Source of the DNA: Butyrivibrio fibrisolvens
GTDB taxonomy: Bacteria > Bacillota > Clostridia > Lachnospirales > Lachnospiraceae
DNA: 64,000 nucleotides
Assembly (NCBI RefSeq): GCF_037113525.1
Contig: NZ_CP146963.1
Location: 248,001 to 312,000, forward strand
Direction of reading: 5' to 3'
The notes under the pieces are model-generated. The model saw only the letters and a list, made by a program, of their open reading frames with translations, did not search any database and had not been told where the DNA came from. Both the position numbers and the translations under genes were made by a program. Below are positions 45,965 through 54,082 of the stretch, piece by piece. Within the stretch, counting starts at the first letter, position 1; each line of letters starts with the position of its first letter.

Positions 45965-46702
45965 GTGGAAGACAGGTCACTATATCTTATCTTTTGTGTA
46001 GCGCTGGTGGTGATATTAACCGGCTGCATAATCATTTTGATAAGGAATTATTTGAAACTGTTAAACAGGAACGATGCGCTTATTGAGACCATAGACAATC
46101 TGTCTAGACTCAATGACAAACTCAGAATGGACAGACATGATTACCTTAATCAGCTACAGGTTGTATACGGACTGATGGAGCTTGAGGAATATGAAGAGAT
46201 GAATTCCTATCTCAGAAAAGTTTATAAGGAGCTGTTAAAAACGGGAAAAGCTGTTAAGACGTCTAAGCCCGCAATAAATGCACTCCTGGCGGCTAAATCA
46301 GCAGAGGCTGAAACTGGTGGTATTGAGTTTCTGATAGAGGTGAAGTCTGATCTAAAAGAACTCCATATCGAAGACTGGGAGCTATGCAAGGTGTTATCAA
46401 ACCTCATGGATAATGCGATAAAAGTTCTTGAGGACAGTGATGTTCAGGAAAAGAAAATCAGAGTAAACATCACGGAATCGCCGCAACAATACATTTTCAG
46501 TGTTGAGAACAATGGTCCGGAAATTCCGTTGGAGATTAGAGACAGCATTTTCAAAAAAGGCTTTACTACCAAAAAGGAAGATGGACATGGAATGGGGCTT
46601 GCAATTGTCTCTGAGATAGTAAGTAAAGCAAAAGGAAAAATAGAACTTAAATCTGACAAAGAAGAAACAAGCTTTACTGTCAGCTTTGGAAAGGAAGAGT
46701 AA
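45965..46702 (+). CDS. Short sensor histidine kinase, Spo0B/CitA-like dimerisation domain
   Basis: This 245-residue protein has one N-terminal membrane helix (about 6-28), a helical linker, a Spo0B-type phosphoacceptor segment with His58 in RMDRHDYLNQLQ, and a HATPase domain (about 135-243) with NLMDNAIKVLE and GHGMGLAIV. No extracellular sensing domain is present, so input may come through the membrane or a partner. GTG 45965 has CGGAGG upstream. The stop is one base before the start of NfeD, so translation is coupled. The matching response regulator is the fourth gene. Confidence 0.85.
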   Translation: MEDRSLYLIFCVALVVILTGCIIILIRNYLKLLNRNDALIETIDNLSRLNDKLRMDRHDYLNQLQVVYGLMELEEYEEMNSYLRKVYKELLKTGKAVKTSKPAINALLAAKSAEAETGGIEFLIEVKSDLKELHIEDWELCKVLSNLMDNAIKVLEDSDVQEKKIRVNITESPQQYIFSVENNGPEIPLEIRDSIFKKGFTTKKEDGHGMGLAIVSEIVSKAKGKIELKSDKEETSFTVSFGKEE

Positions 46703-46703
46703 A

Positions 46704-47186
46704 ATGGGAGCAGTTCAGATATTGGGTATTGTAGTACTGATTGTGGGTATCCTACTTATAGGCGTTGAATTCTACATGCCGGGTTTTGGACTACCGGGAA
46801 TATCAGGAATAATATGTGCTGCGGCAGGTATTTTTTTAACCGGAAGAAATGCTTCAGAAAGAATTCTGGTGGGAGTCATCGCGATTGTGGTGATTGCGGT
46901 AATGCTGGTAATAAGCATCGTAGTATTCAGTTCTAAGAAGATCAAATCTCCAATCAAGCTGGATACTGATCTTCAGGGCAAGAATCTGTTTATTGATGAA
47001 ACCGATATGGAATATCTTATTGGTAAAAAAGGTGTTGCTCTTACGGACCTTCGTCCCTCAGGAAAAGGCGAGTTTGATGGAGTTAAGCTAGATATTCTTT
47101 CATCAAATTACTACATAAAAAAGGATTCGGCACTTGTGATAACAGAAGTAAAAAACAACAGGATAATCGTTCAGGAGGGGAAATAA
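46704..47186 (+). CDS. NfeD-like membrane protein
   Basis: The 160-residue protein has three or four predicted membrane helices in the first 85 residues (with FYMPGFGLPGISGII) and a C-terminal OB-fold (about 100-160; GKKGVALTDLRPSGKGEFDG), the standard short NfeD form. NfeD proteins pair with flotillins and may help assemble membrane microdomains. GGAAGAG is upstream. Its stop is immediately next to the ATG of floA. Confidence 0.9.
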   Translation: MGAVQILGIVVLIVGILLIGVEFYMPGFGLPGISGIICAAAGIFLTGRNASERILVGVIAIVVIAVMLVISIVVFSSKKIKSPIKLDTDLQGKNLFIDETDMEYLIGKKGVALTDLRPSGKGEFDGVKLDILSSNYYIKKDSALVITEVKNNRIIVQEGK

Positions 47187-48152
47187 ATGACAACAACTAT
47201 AATAATCGCAGCTCTTATAATAGTATTGGTAGTGGTATTTTTTACAATAATTCCCGTTGGAATGTGGATTTCAGCGGTAGCCAGCGGCGTTAAGATAAGT
47301 ATCTTTACTCTGGTAGGAATGAAGCTTCGACGTGTAAAACCAGCCAAGATTGTAGATCCTATGATCAAAGCTACAAAGGCAGGACTCAAGGTTACTACCA
47401 ATCAGCTGGAGGCTCATTACCTTGCAGGTGGTAATGTTGACAACGTAGTTAATGCTTTGATTGCTGCTGAAAGAGCCAGCATGGACCTCTCATTTGAGCA
47501 GGCCTCAGCTATCGATTTGGCAGGCCGTGACGTATTCGAAGCTGTTACCATGAGCGTAACCCCAAAGGTTATCGAGACCCCTCAGATCGCAGCGGTAGCA
47601 AAAGATGGTATCGAGCTTCTGGTAAAGGCTCGTGTAACAGTAAGAACCAACATCGATCATCTCATTGGTGGTGCTGGTGAAGCTACAGTTCTTGCAAGAG
47701 TAGGTGAAGGCATTGTAACAACAGTAGGCTCTGCCCAGACCCACAGTAGCGTTCTTGAAAATCCCGATGACATTTCAAAGGTTGTTTTGGAAAAGGGACT
47801 TGATTCAGGTACAGCTTATGACATCATGTCAATTGATATAGCCGATATTGACATTGGAAGAAACATTGGTGCTAACCTTCAGAGCCTTCAGGCGGAAGCT
47901 AACACCAAGATTGCTCAGGCAAAGGCAGAAGAAAGAAGAGCTATGGCGGTAGCCCTTGAGCAGGAGATGAAGGCTGAGGTAGTAAAGGCGGAGGCTGACA
48001 TTCCAAGAGCGATGGCGGAAGCGCTCAGATCAGGTAAGCTCGGTGTTCTGGATTATTACAATTTAAAGAATGTTCAGGCTGATACCAAGATGAAAAACGA
48101 CATCGGAACAGGTGTTATGCAGTACGTAGAGAATAAAAAGGACAAACAGTAA
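47187..48152 (+). CDS. floA: Flotillin-like protein FloA
   Basis: The 321-residue protein begins with a membrane-inserted hairpin or helix (about 4-27), then an SPFH domain (RVKPAKIVDPMIKATKAGL; VSKVVLEKGLDSGTAYDI region) and an Ala/Glu-rich coiled coil (QAEANTKIAQAKAEERRAMAVA). Size and sequence match Bacillus FloA (YqfA). It organises functional membrane microdomains. GGAGGGG is upstream and the gene directly abuts nfeD, the usual pairing. Confidence 0.93.
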   Translation: MTTTIIIAALIIVLVVVFFTIIPVGMWISAVASGVKISIFTLVGMKLRRVKPAKIVDPMIKATKAGLKVTTNQLEAHYLAGGNVDNVVNALIAAERASMDLSFEQASAIDLAGRDVFEAVTMSVTPKVIETPQIAAVAKDGIELLVKARVTVRTNIDHLIGGAGEATVLARVGEGIVTTVGSAQTHSSVLENPDDISKVVLEKGLDSGTAYDIMSIDIADIDIGRNIGANLQSLQAEANTKIAQAKAEERRAMAVALEQEMKAEVVKAEADIPRAMAEALRSGKLGVLDYYNLKNVQADTKMKNDIGTGVMQYVENKKDKQ

Positions 48153-48168
48153 TTAAGGAGTTTCATTT

Positions 48169-48903
48169 ATGCTAAAGGTAATGGTGGTGGAGGACGACGA
48201 GCAGATTCGTATGATCCTCGGCAAGATGATAGAAAAAAGCGAGGGATGTCAGGTGGTGTCCTCATGCGGAAATTTTGCAGCTGCCATCAGTGATTTTATA
48301 AAGCTTCGTCCCGACGTAGTTTTCATGGATATAGACCTGGGCGGTGAGAGCGGCCTTGACTGTGCCAAAGCTATCACAGAGGTGGACCCTAAGGTGAAAA
48401 TTGTCTTTGCAACAGCTCACAGCGAGTATATGGCAAATGCTTTTGAAATCTATGCTTTTGATTATTTGGTAAAGCCTTTCGACCTTGAGAGAATCAGCAA
48501 GACACTGGCAAGAATAAAGAGCATGACTGAAACAGCATCCTTAGAAGTGCCAACCGGAAAAAGCGATTTTTCTTTTGATAAACTTGTGATCCGAGGTAAG
48601 GAGGAGATTAACCTCATTGACACCGAAGACATAATCATGGTTGAAAGAACTGATGGGATGACCAGGATAGTAACAAAAGACGAAGTTTTTTTAACAACGA
48701 CATCGCTATCTTCCGTTCAGGAAAAGCTCAATCCGGCCAGATTCATGAGGTGTCATAAGTCCTACATCATCAGAACAGATGCTGTAAAAAAACTTGAGAT
48801 ATACGGCAGGTGGACCTACACCGTAACTCTTAAGGATACGCAGGAAACTGCTCTTATGACAGCCGATAAATATAACGAAATGAAACAGAATTTTGCATTC
48901 TGA
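48169..48903 (+). CDS. LytTR-family response regulator
   Basis: The 244-residue protein has a receiver domain (about 1-120; phospho-acceptor Asp54 in VVFMDIDLGG, Lys in YLVKPF) and a LytTR DNA-binding domain (about 140-240; DTEDIIMVERTDGMTRI, FMRCHKSYIIR). It starts 16 bases after floA with AAGGAG upstream. It is likely the partner of the kinase that begins the operon. Confidence 0.92.
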   Translation: MLKVMVVEDDEQIRMILGKMIEKSEGCQVVSSCGNFAAAISDFIKLRPDVVFMDIDLGGESGLDCAKAITEVDPKVKIVFATAHSEYMANAFEIYAFDYLVKPFDLERISKTLARIKSMTETASLEVPTGKSDFSFDKLVIRGKEEINLIDTEDIIMVERTDGMTRIVTKDEVFLTTTSLSSVQEKLNPARFMRCHKSYIIRTDAVKKLEIYGRWTYTVTLKDTQETALMTADKYNEMKQNFAF

Positions 48904-49013
48904 TGTCCTGGGATACTGACCTGAATATCCATTCTTTTCGTACTGAAGAAATTATGATAGAATGATAGGCTTGTTATCAAGAAATAAAAATTTAGAGAAA
49001 TGGGGTTTACAAA

Positions 49014-49520
49014 ATGGGTAGATATCGGGAGTTTCATACAGAAAAGGAAGCAAAAAGGAATGCAAGGCGATATGCAGCAACAGTATGGTGGGTGTTGTGG
49101 GTGATTTGCTTTCTTATCTTAGCTTATACTGTTAGAATGCAGTATTCTGAGTACAAAAGTATTAAAGGCGCTAATAGTGTAGTTGCAAAATATTCTTCTG
49201 AAAAAGGCAGAGAAATTGCTACTTTTACGGGTGATGATAACCACTATCATTCCTACAATATAACAGGAATGGGAGCTGAGCATGATGGTGATTCAATAGT
49301 ACTATACTATACAGATGACATAAATCTTGCGCAGCCCCGGGTAGGTGCGGCAATCTGGATCAGATCTTATGCAATATTTGGAGTTGCGTTAATACTTTTA
49401 TCTATAAGATTGATAGTTGTTTATAGGTCAGATCACAGCGTTTACGGCGATGGGAGTCTTGCGACAGACGAAATAAAAGTGCCACTCGATGAATCGATAG
49501 GTATAATGTCAAAGCGATAA
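49014..49520 (+). CDS. Two-helix membrane protein, DUF3592-like
   Basis: The 168-residue protein has an N-terminal basic part, a first membrane helix (about 23-42), an external beta-rich domain of about 70 residues and a second helix (about 115-135), as in small DUF3592-type proteins. The fold call is tentative and the function is unknown. The start has a weak GGGG. Two inverted repeats follow at 49569-49586 (ATTGTCAC with GTGACAAT) and 49594-49620 (CAATACAAT with ATTGTATTG) that could end its transcript. Confidence 0.6.
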   Translation: MGRYREFHTEKEAKRNARRYAATVWWVLWVICFLILAYTVRMQYSEYKSIKGANSVVAKYSSEKGREIATFTGDDNHYHSYNITGMGAEHDGDSIVLYYTDDINLAQPRVGAAIWIRSYAIFGVALILLSIRLIVVYRSDHSVYGDGSLATDEIKVPLDESIGIMSKR

Positions 49521-49650
49521 AGATTGGTAAAACAAAGGTGTTGAAAAAGTGATAACTGTGGTACAACCACATTGTCACTTGTGACAATAAAATGACAATA
49601 CAATCTTAGAAAATTGTATTGAATACATTCAAACCATTCATAAGTGAACT

Positions 49651-50099
49651 GCCTTGAGGAAACACAGACTATATTTGCAGATACGCCAACTAAAGAGATA
49701 TTCGATAATACCTGCAATGAATTCTGGTGGGTGATGAAAACATTTGCTGAGTATACTTTGAGAAAAGAGCTTCCATCCGCAATGTTTTATCTTAATGTAG
49801 CAATCAGGGATCTTCTAAATAAAATGCTCAGATGGCATATATACCTGGAATCAGGTAAGCCTGTAGATATGGGCGTTTTAGATAGTAAGTTTGAAGAATT
49901 ACTTGAGGACGAGCTTTTTGCTCTTTACAAAAAGACTTATCCGAGCGCTGACTATGATCAGATCTGGAGCGCATTTAATGCGGTGGCGACGCTTTGGAAT
50001 AAAGCTGGGAATATGGTTGCAGATAGCTGCGGATTTCCATATCCGGAAAAAACAGAAATAGAAATGATGGAATTTATCGCAAGGCTTAAGGAAAATTAG
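49651..50099 (+). pseudogene. 5'-truncated ANT(6)-like gene remnant (duplicate)
   Basis: Bases 49651-50099 repeat the last 149 codons of the ANT(6)-like gene at 50534-51394 with only scattered substitutions and no frame break. The duplication starts inside the coding sequence, so the first 137 codons are missing. An in-frame GTG at 49644 has no ribosome site. The encoded helical C-terminal part alone cannot form the nucleotidyltransferase active site. Confidence 0.8.
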
Positions 50100-50110
50100 G
50101 AGGATGAAAC

Positions 50111-50278
50111 GTGGAATACACACATTTTGTTTCTGTAGCAGGTCTTGTATGCAATGACAAGGACGAGATCCTTTTGCTAAAAAGTCCCACTAGAGGCTGG
50201 GGATATCCCGGCGGAATGGTTGAGCCAGGTGAAACAATTGAAGAAATTGAATCTGAGCTAAAAGATGATGATTTATAA
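50111..50278 (+). pseudogene. 3'-truncated Nudix gene remnant (duplicate)
   Basis: From GTG 50111 to base 50236 this copies the start of the Nudix gene at 51406, including AGGAGG. After GGMVEPGET the sequence diverges and ends in 13 unrelated codons. The Nudix helix with its metal-binding Glu residues is lost, so it cannot be an active hydrolase. Confidence 0.8.
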
Positions 50279-50352
50279 TTGCGAAACAAGTTGTTGCGTA
50301 ATTGTAGAGATAGGAAGTGCGCTATATAGAGGCGTCTTTAGAGGAAAAGTTT

Positions 50353-50530
50353 ATGAGCAAATTAGATGATTTAATAAAAGAGTTGGGTAGTAGAGAAAAG
50401 ACGACCTGGAATAGGCAATGGGAAAAACGCGAGACCTGCTGAAAGATACGTAATGATAGGGAAAAATAAAAATGGCAGCCCTAAATGGATAGATAGAAAA
50501 AAGTGGGATGCTGCGATATCAGAGAGATAA
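50353..50530 (+). pseudogene. Small broken open frame between the duplicated copies
   Basis: An ATG at 50353 with GAGG upstream opens MSKLDDLIKELGSREKTT and ends after 29 codons. A second frame takes over without gap (AERYVMIGKNKNGSPKWID) and ends at 50530. Joined by one frameshift they would give a basic protein of about 59 residues. I do not recognise it. It may be debris brought in by the duplication. Confidence 0.4.
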
Positions 50531-50533
50531 CAG

Positions 50534-51394
50534 ATGAGAACAGAAAACGAAATACTAGATATAGTTTTAGATACAGCAAGAGCCGATGACGCCGTCAGAG
50601 CAGTCATTAGAACAGATCTTCTTCCGGTCAGGAAGTATTTATATTCGTACCAGTTTTGTTTCATCGTGGATGATATTGAAAAATACGATGATGACAAAAC
50701 TTTCGAGATATGCTTTGGGAAAAGAGTCTTGCTATACAGAGGTGATAAGAACTATCCGGAGATGTTTCCAGGTGCCAAAGCTCATCTGATGGTATTTGAG
50801 GACGGAATTACTCTTGTCATTAACACCATGGACAAAGCTACATTCCTTAGCAGGTTCAACAGAGAAAATACCTATGAAAATGTTTGGATAGGTGATACTT
50901 ATCAAAAGATTCTGGACAAGGATAATATACTTCCTGAAATAGAGCGCCTTGAGGAAACACAGACTATATTTGCAGATACGCCAACTAAAGAGATATTCGA
51001 TAATACCTGCAATGAATTCTGGTGGGTGATGAAAACATTTGCTGAGTATACTTTGAGAAAAGAGCTTCCATCCGCAATGTTTTATCTTAACGTAGCAGTC
51101 AGGGATCTTCTAAATAAAATGCTTAGATGGCATATATACCTGGAATCAGGTAAGCCTGTAGATATGGGCGTCTTGGATAGTAGGCTTGAAGCATTGCTTG
51201 AGGACGAACTTTTTGCTCTTTACAAAAAGACATATCCGAGCGCTGACTATGATCAGATCTGGAGCGCATTTAATGCGGTGGCGACTCTTTGGAATAAAGC
51301 CGGAAATATGGTTGCAGATAGCTGCGGATTTCCATATCCGGAAAAAACAGAAATAGAAATGATGGAATTTATCGCAAGGCTTAAGGAAAATTAG
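50534..51394 (+). CDS. Aminoglycoside 6-adenylyltransferase-like protein with degenerate active site
   Basis: The 286-residue protein starts MRTENEILDIVLDTARADDAVRAV and has the ANT(6)/AadK layout throughout, including the C-terminal helical domain (about 140-286). ANT(6) enzymes have a GSR-x-DxD motif just after the first helix. Here that site reads VIRTDLLPVRKYLYSYQF, without GSR and without the paired Asp residues. It is thus either a non-catalytic relative or has another function. It is followed 11 bases later by a Nudix gene, and the same pair is partly duplicated upstream. Confidence 0.75.
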   Translation: MRTENEILDIVLDTARADDAVRAVIRTDLLPVRKYLYSYQFCFIVDDIEKYDDDKTFEICFGKRVLLYRGDKNYPEMFPGAKAHLMVFEDGITLVINTMDKATFLSRFNRENTYENVWIGDTYQKILDKDNILPEIERLEETQTIFADTPTKEIFDNTCNEFWWVMKTFAEYTLRKELPSAMFYLNVAVRDLLNKMLRWHIYLESGKPVDMGVLDSRLEALLEDELFALYKKTYPSADYDQIWSAFNAVATLWNKAGNMVADSCGFPYPEKTEIEMMEFIARLKEN

Positions 51395-51405
51395 GAGGAC
51401 GAAAC

Positions 51406-51861
51406 GTGGAATACACACATTTTGTTTCTGTAGCAGGTCTTGTATGCAATGACAAGGACGAGATCCTTTTACTAAAAAGTCCCACTAGAGGCTGGGAATA
51501 TCCCGGCGGAATGGTTGAGCCAGGTGAAACACTTCAGGATGCACTGATCAGAGAAGTAAAAGAAGAAACCGGCGTAGACGTTGAAATTACCGGCTTCATA
51601 GGAGTATGTAAAAACATTCAGAAAGACATAGTTAATATAGATTTTTCCTGCAAATACTCAGGCGGAAACTTTGTAACAAGTGATGAAAGTCTGGATGTAA
51701 AATGGGTTCGCAGAGATGAAGCGCTGGACCTGGTAACATTTCCTTTGACCAAAAAGAGGCTGGAAAATATGTTATCCGCTTGCAATGCCGTCAGTTGCTT
51801 CAATTTCAAGAAAGAGCCTTTTGAGGTAGTTGCAGAAGAAAAATACACAGTTGGGAGATGA
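51406..51861 (+). CDS. Nudix hydrolase
   Basis: This 151-residue protein has the complete Nudix box G-x5-E-x7-REVKEETGV at about 39-61 (GGMVEPGETLQDALIREVKE). It should hydrolyse a nucleoside diphosphate linked to another group; the substrate is unknown. GTG 51406 has AGGAGG eight bases upstream, and the gene is coupled to the ANT(6)-like gene. The C-terminal region is less conserved. Confidence 0.9.
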   Translation: MEYTHFVSVAGLVCNDKDEILLLKSPTRGWEYPGGMVEPGETLQDALIREVKEETGVDVEITGFIGVCKNIQKDIVNIDFSCKYSGGNFVTSDESLDVKWVRRDEALDLVTFPLTKKRLENMLSACNAVSCFNFKKEPFEVVAEEKYTVGR

Positions 51862-51867
51862 ATATAG

Positions 51868-51897
51868 AAAAGGATCGGATTTTACTCCGATCCTTTT
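51868..51897. terminator. Bidirectional terminator
   Basis: AAAAGGATCGGA pairs with TCCGATCCTTTT. It separates the Nudix gene from the convergent kinase-GNAT gene. Confidence 0.85.
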
Positions 51898-51930
51898 AAA
51901 ATGCACATCCTTATTTTGTAAAAAGAATTA

Positions 51931-53034
51931 TTAAATATCTTTTGAATACAGAAGATCATCACCGCCACCGTAATTAGTGATCTCTTTTACAAACGAATAT
52001 CCGTAGTGCTCATACAATCCAACATTTTCTACAGGTGCTGGGATATAGCTTTTTCTAAATCCATGCTCTTTCAGATACTCATTTGCATGATCGATCAGCT
52101 TTTCGCTGATCCTTTGTCCGCGGTATTCTTCAGATACAAATACACAGGATATCCAAGGATAAATATCAGGCAGGGGATAATAATCCTTTTTCATGGCGGA
52201 TGCCATTCCGATTATTTTGCCCTTGCTCTTTGCAACAAACAATGTCTCCCAATCGGTAAATTCCCAGTTCCTTACGAGATCTGCAATGTGATCTTTTGCT
52301 TCAGTCCAAGAACAGTTCTCTATAAAAGACAGGAGTTCATTTGCAAGATCGGTTCCTTTATCGACCTTTTCGATAGACAGATCATCCAGCAGACGCCATC
52401 CGAAATGATTCGCAACTAAAGCAGCAGTATCTTCAACACTTCTGCTATTATCACGCTCAACCCAGAAGTAATCGCTCTGCTTGATATAGTTGTATGCTTC
52501 AATGTTTAGTTCAGTCAAAGTCTGCTCACATGTTGCCTTGGCTTTTTCGTAATCAGTTGCACTGTGGATGAAATCGCTGAACGGTTTGTGATCCGGACGG
52601 TTACAATATGTATCCACAATATTCTCAGGCTTGGAAATCATGAAAGCAATTCTGGAAGGATCTGTAATTATGTCAGCTTCTTCTACAACGATATGGAGAT
52701 CGCACAAAATGATCTGATCTCTCGAAAGTTTGATAAGATCAAGCAGTACATAGTCGAGCTGCTCTCTCTTATTTCCCAAAAGCCATTTTTTATACTCATC
52801 TACGCTTCTTCCAAAGAACTCATCCGCATCTCTGAAATGGGTATTCATAGAGGGCTGATGCTCTTTGTCTGACATAAGCTGATGAACTGTGAACTGATCA
52901 TCAATAATATATACGGGAATACCGTATTTTTCACTGAGCGCCTTAGTAACTGTTGTCTTGCCGCCGCAAGCAGTGCCTGAAATAAAATAAACGTTGCGTA
53001 AATACTCTTTAATTATATTGTCTTGAAATATCAT
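51931..53034 (-). CDS. P-loop kinase and GNAT acetyltransferase fusion
   Basis: The 367-residue protein joins two enzymes. Residues about 10-200 form a small-molecule kinase of shikimate/adenylate-kinase type with P-loop SGTACGGKTT near residue 19. Residues about 220-367 are a GNAT domain (VFVSEEYRGQRISEKLIDHA near 300 with the acetyl-CoA loop). The substrate of each half is unknown. GNATs and small kinases often modify antibiotics, and the leader supports that idea. AAGGAG precedes ATG 53034 on the minus strand. Confidence 0.8.
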   Translation of the reverse strand: MIFQDNIIKEYLRNVYFISGTACGGKTTVTKALSEKYGIPVYIIDDQFTVHQLMSDKEHQPSMNTHFRDADEFFGRSVDEYKKWLLGNKREQLDYVLLDLIKLSRDQIILCDLHIVVEEADIITDPSRIAFMISKPENIVDTYCNRPDHKPFSDFIHSATDYEKAKATCEQTLTELNIEAYNYIKQSDYFWVERDNSRSVEDTAALVANHFGWRLLDDLSIEKVDKGTDLANELLSFIENCSWTEAKDHIADLVRNWEFTDWETLFVAKSKGKIIGMASAMKKDYYPLPDIYPWISCVFVSEEYRGQRISEKLIDHANEYLKEHGFRKSYIPAPVENVGLYEHYGYSFVKEITNYGGGDDLLYSKDI

Positions 53035-53049
53035 TTGGATTCTCCTTAT

Positions 53050-53158
53050 AAAAATAGTTTTCGTTTCGAGTTGATCGAAGCATGAAACTATTCTATAAGT
53101 TTCATGCTATTAGATATTTCTTAACTTTAAGAACATAACCATGTGTGTTACCACCTTT
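53050..53158 (-). promoter_or_regulatory. Leader-peptide attenuator of the kinase-GNAT gene
   Basis: On the minus strand AAAGGTGG (53158-53151) precedes ATG 53142 by eight bases. The frame encodes MVMFLKLRNI and stops at 53110. Right after is hairpin A (AGCATGAAACT with AGTTTCATGCT, 53108-53079). An overlapping hairpin B (AATAGTTT with AAACTATT, inner TTCGA/TCGAA, 53092-53053) runs into TTTTT and looks like a terminator. A and B are mutually exclusive. A ribosome paused at K-L-R would leave A free; one that reaches the stop would cover A and allow B. K-L-R fits the +X+ motif at which macrolides arrest translation. Confidence 0.6.
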
Positions 53159-53355
53159 CTTAATTTCATGATTTATATATTAAAACAATATCAGTAAATA
53201 ACGCAAGACAAGAAATGATTTATTTTTTTATGTTATCATTGTAGGGTGTGTTTAGGAGAATAAACATATATTGAATTTTTGATTATAGCTAGCTGAAACT
53301 TAATATGAAACAATTGCAGCTATATAAAGAAAAACAAAAGGATGGATCATAAATT

Positions 53356-53964
53356 GTGCAACGACCAGAATTTGACAGCATAAAAGATTATACAGAATTC
53401 TGCAAATACTATTGGTATAGAGACGAACTTATCAAGATTTGCAAGGCTCATGGTCTTAAAGCTACCGGCAGCAAGATAGAACTTAATAAGGTTGTGGAGG
53501 CTTATTTTTCAGGTGAAAAGATTCTTCCGGAAAAGAAGAAATCAGCTAAAAAGAAAGAGGTAGTGGTAACAGAGCTTACATTAGATACAGGACTGATTGC
53601 CTGCGGCTTCACATTTGGAAATAGATTCAGAGAGTTCTTTAAGCAGCAGACAAGGGAAGAGAACTTTAAGTTCAATGTCGATATGGTTGCTACTGCAAAA
53701 GCGGTTAAAGAAAGCGGCGACGAAAGCTTTACCCTTGGAGATCTCTTGGATATATATTATGGGAAAAAGACGTATGCTACATACGATAAGTCAGCTCTTC
53801 AGTGGAATAAGTTTGTAAAAGATTTCTGCGCGGACGAAGCAACCGGTATATTCAATGAGAGGCTGAAAGCTGCTGCAGCTCTTTGGAAGATTGTCAGAGA
53901 GTCTGATATAAAAAAAGAGTATTCACATGATTTGTTAGAAGAGTATAAGCATATTTTATTATAA
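53356..53964 (+). CDS. SAP-domain and DUF6434-like protein
   Basis: The 202-residue protein starts with a SAP-like helix-turn-helix (about 8-50; YWYRDELIKICKAHGLKATGSKIELNKV), which often binds DNA. A Lys-rich linker follows, and then a helical domain (about 75-190; GLIACGFTFGNRFREFF, YDKSALQWNKFVKDF) that resembles DUF6434. The role is unknown. GTG 53356 has AAGGATGG upstream. It is divergent from the kinase-GNAT gene. Confidence 0.7.
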   Translation: MQRPEFDSIKDYTEFCKYYWYRDELIKICKAHGLKATGSKIELNKVVEAYFSGEKILPEKKKSAKKKEVVVTELTLDTGLIACGFTFGNRFREFFKQQTREENFKFNVDMVATAKAVKESGDESFTLGDLLDIYYGKKTYATYDKSALQWNKFVKDFCADEATGIFNERLKAAAALWKIVRESDIKKEYSHDLLEEYKHILL

Positions 53965-54082
53965 TCGCTAATTAGAAATCTGCTTTTTCTAAATGTCTCA
54001 TAATTCAAGGGACAATCATATATATCTTAAAAATTATTTTTATAGAACAACGAAACAATGGTAGAAAAATTGGGGATCATAT

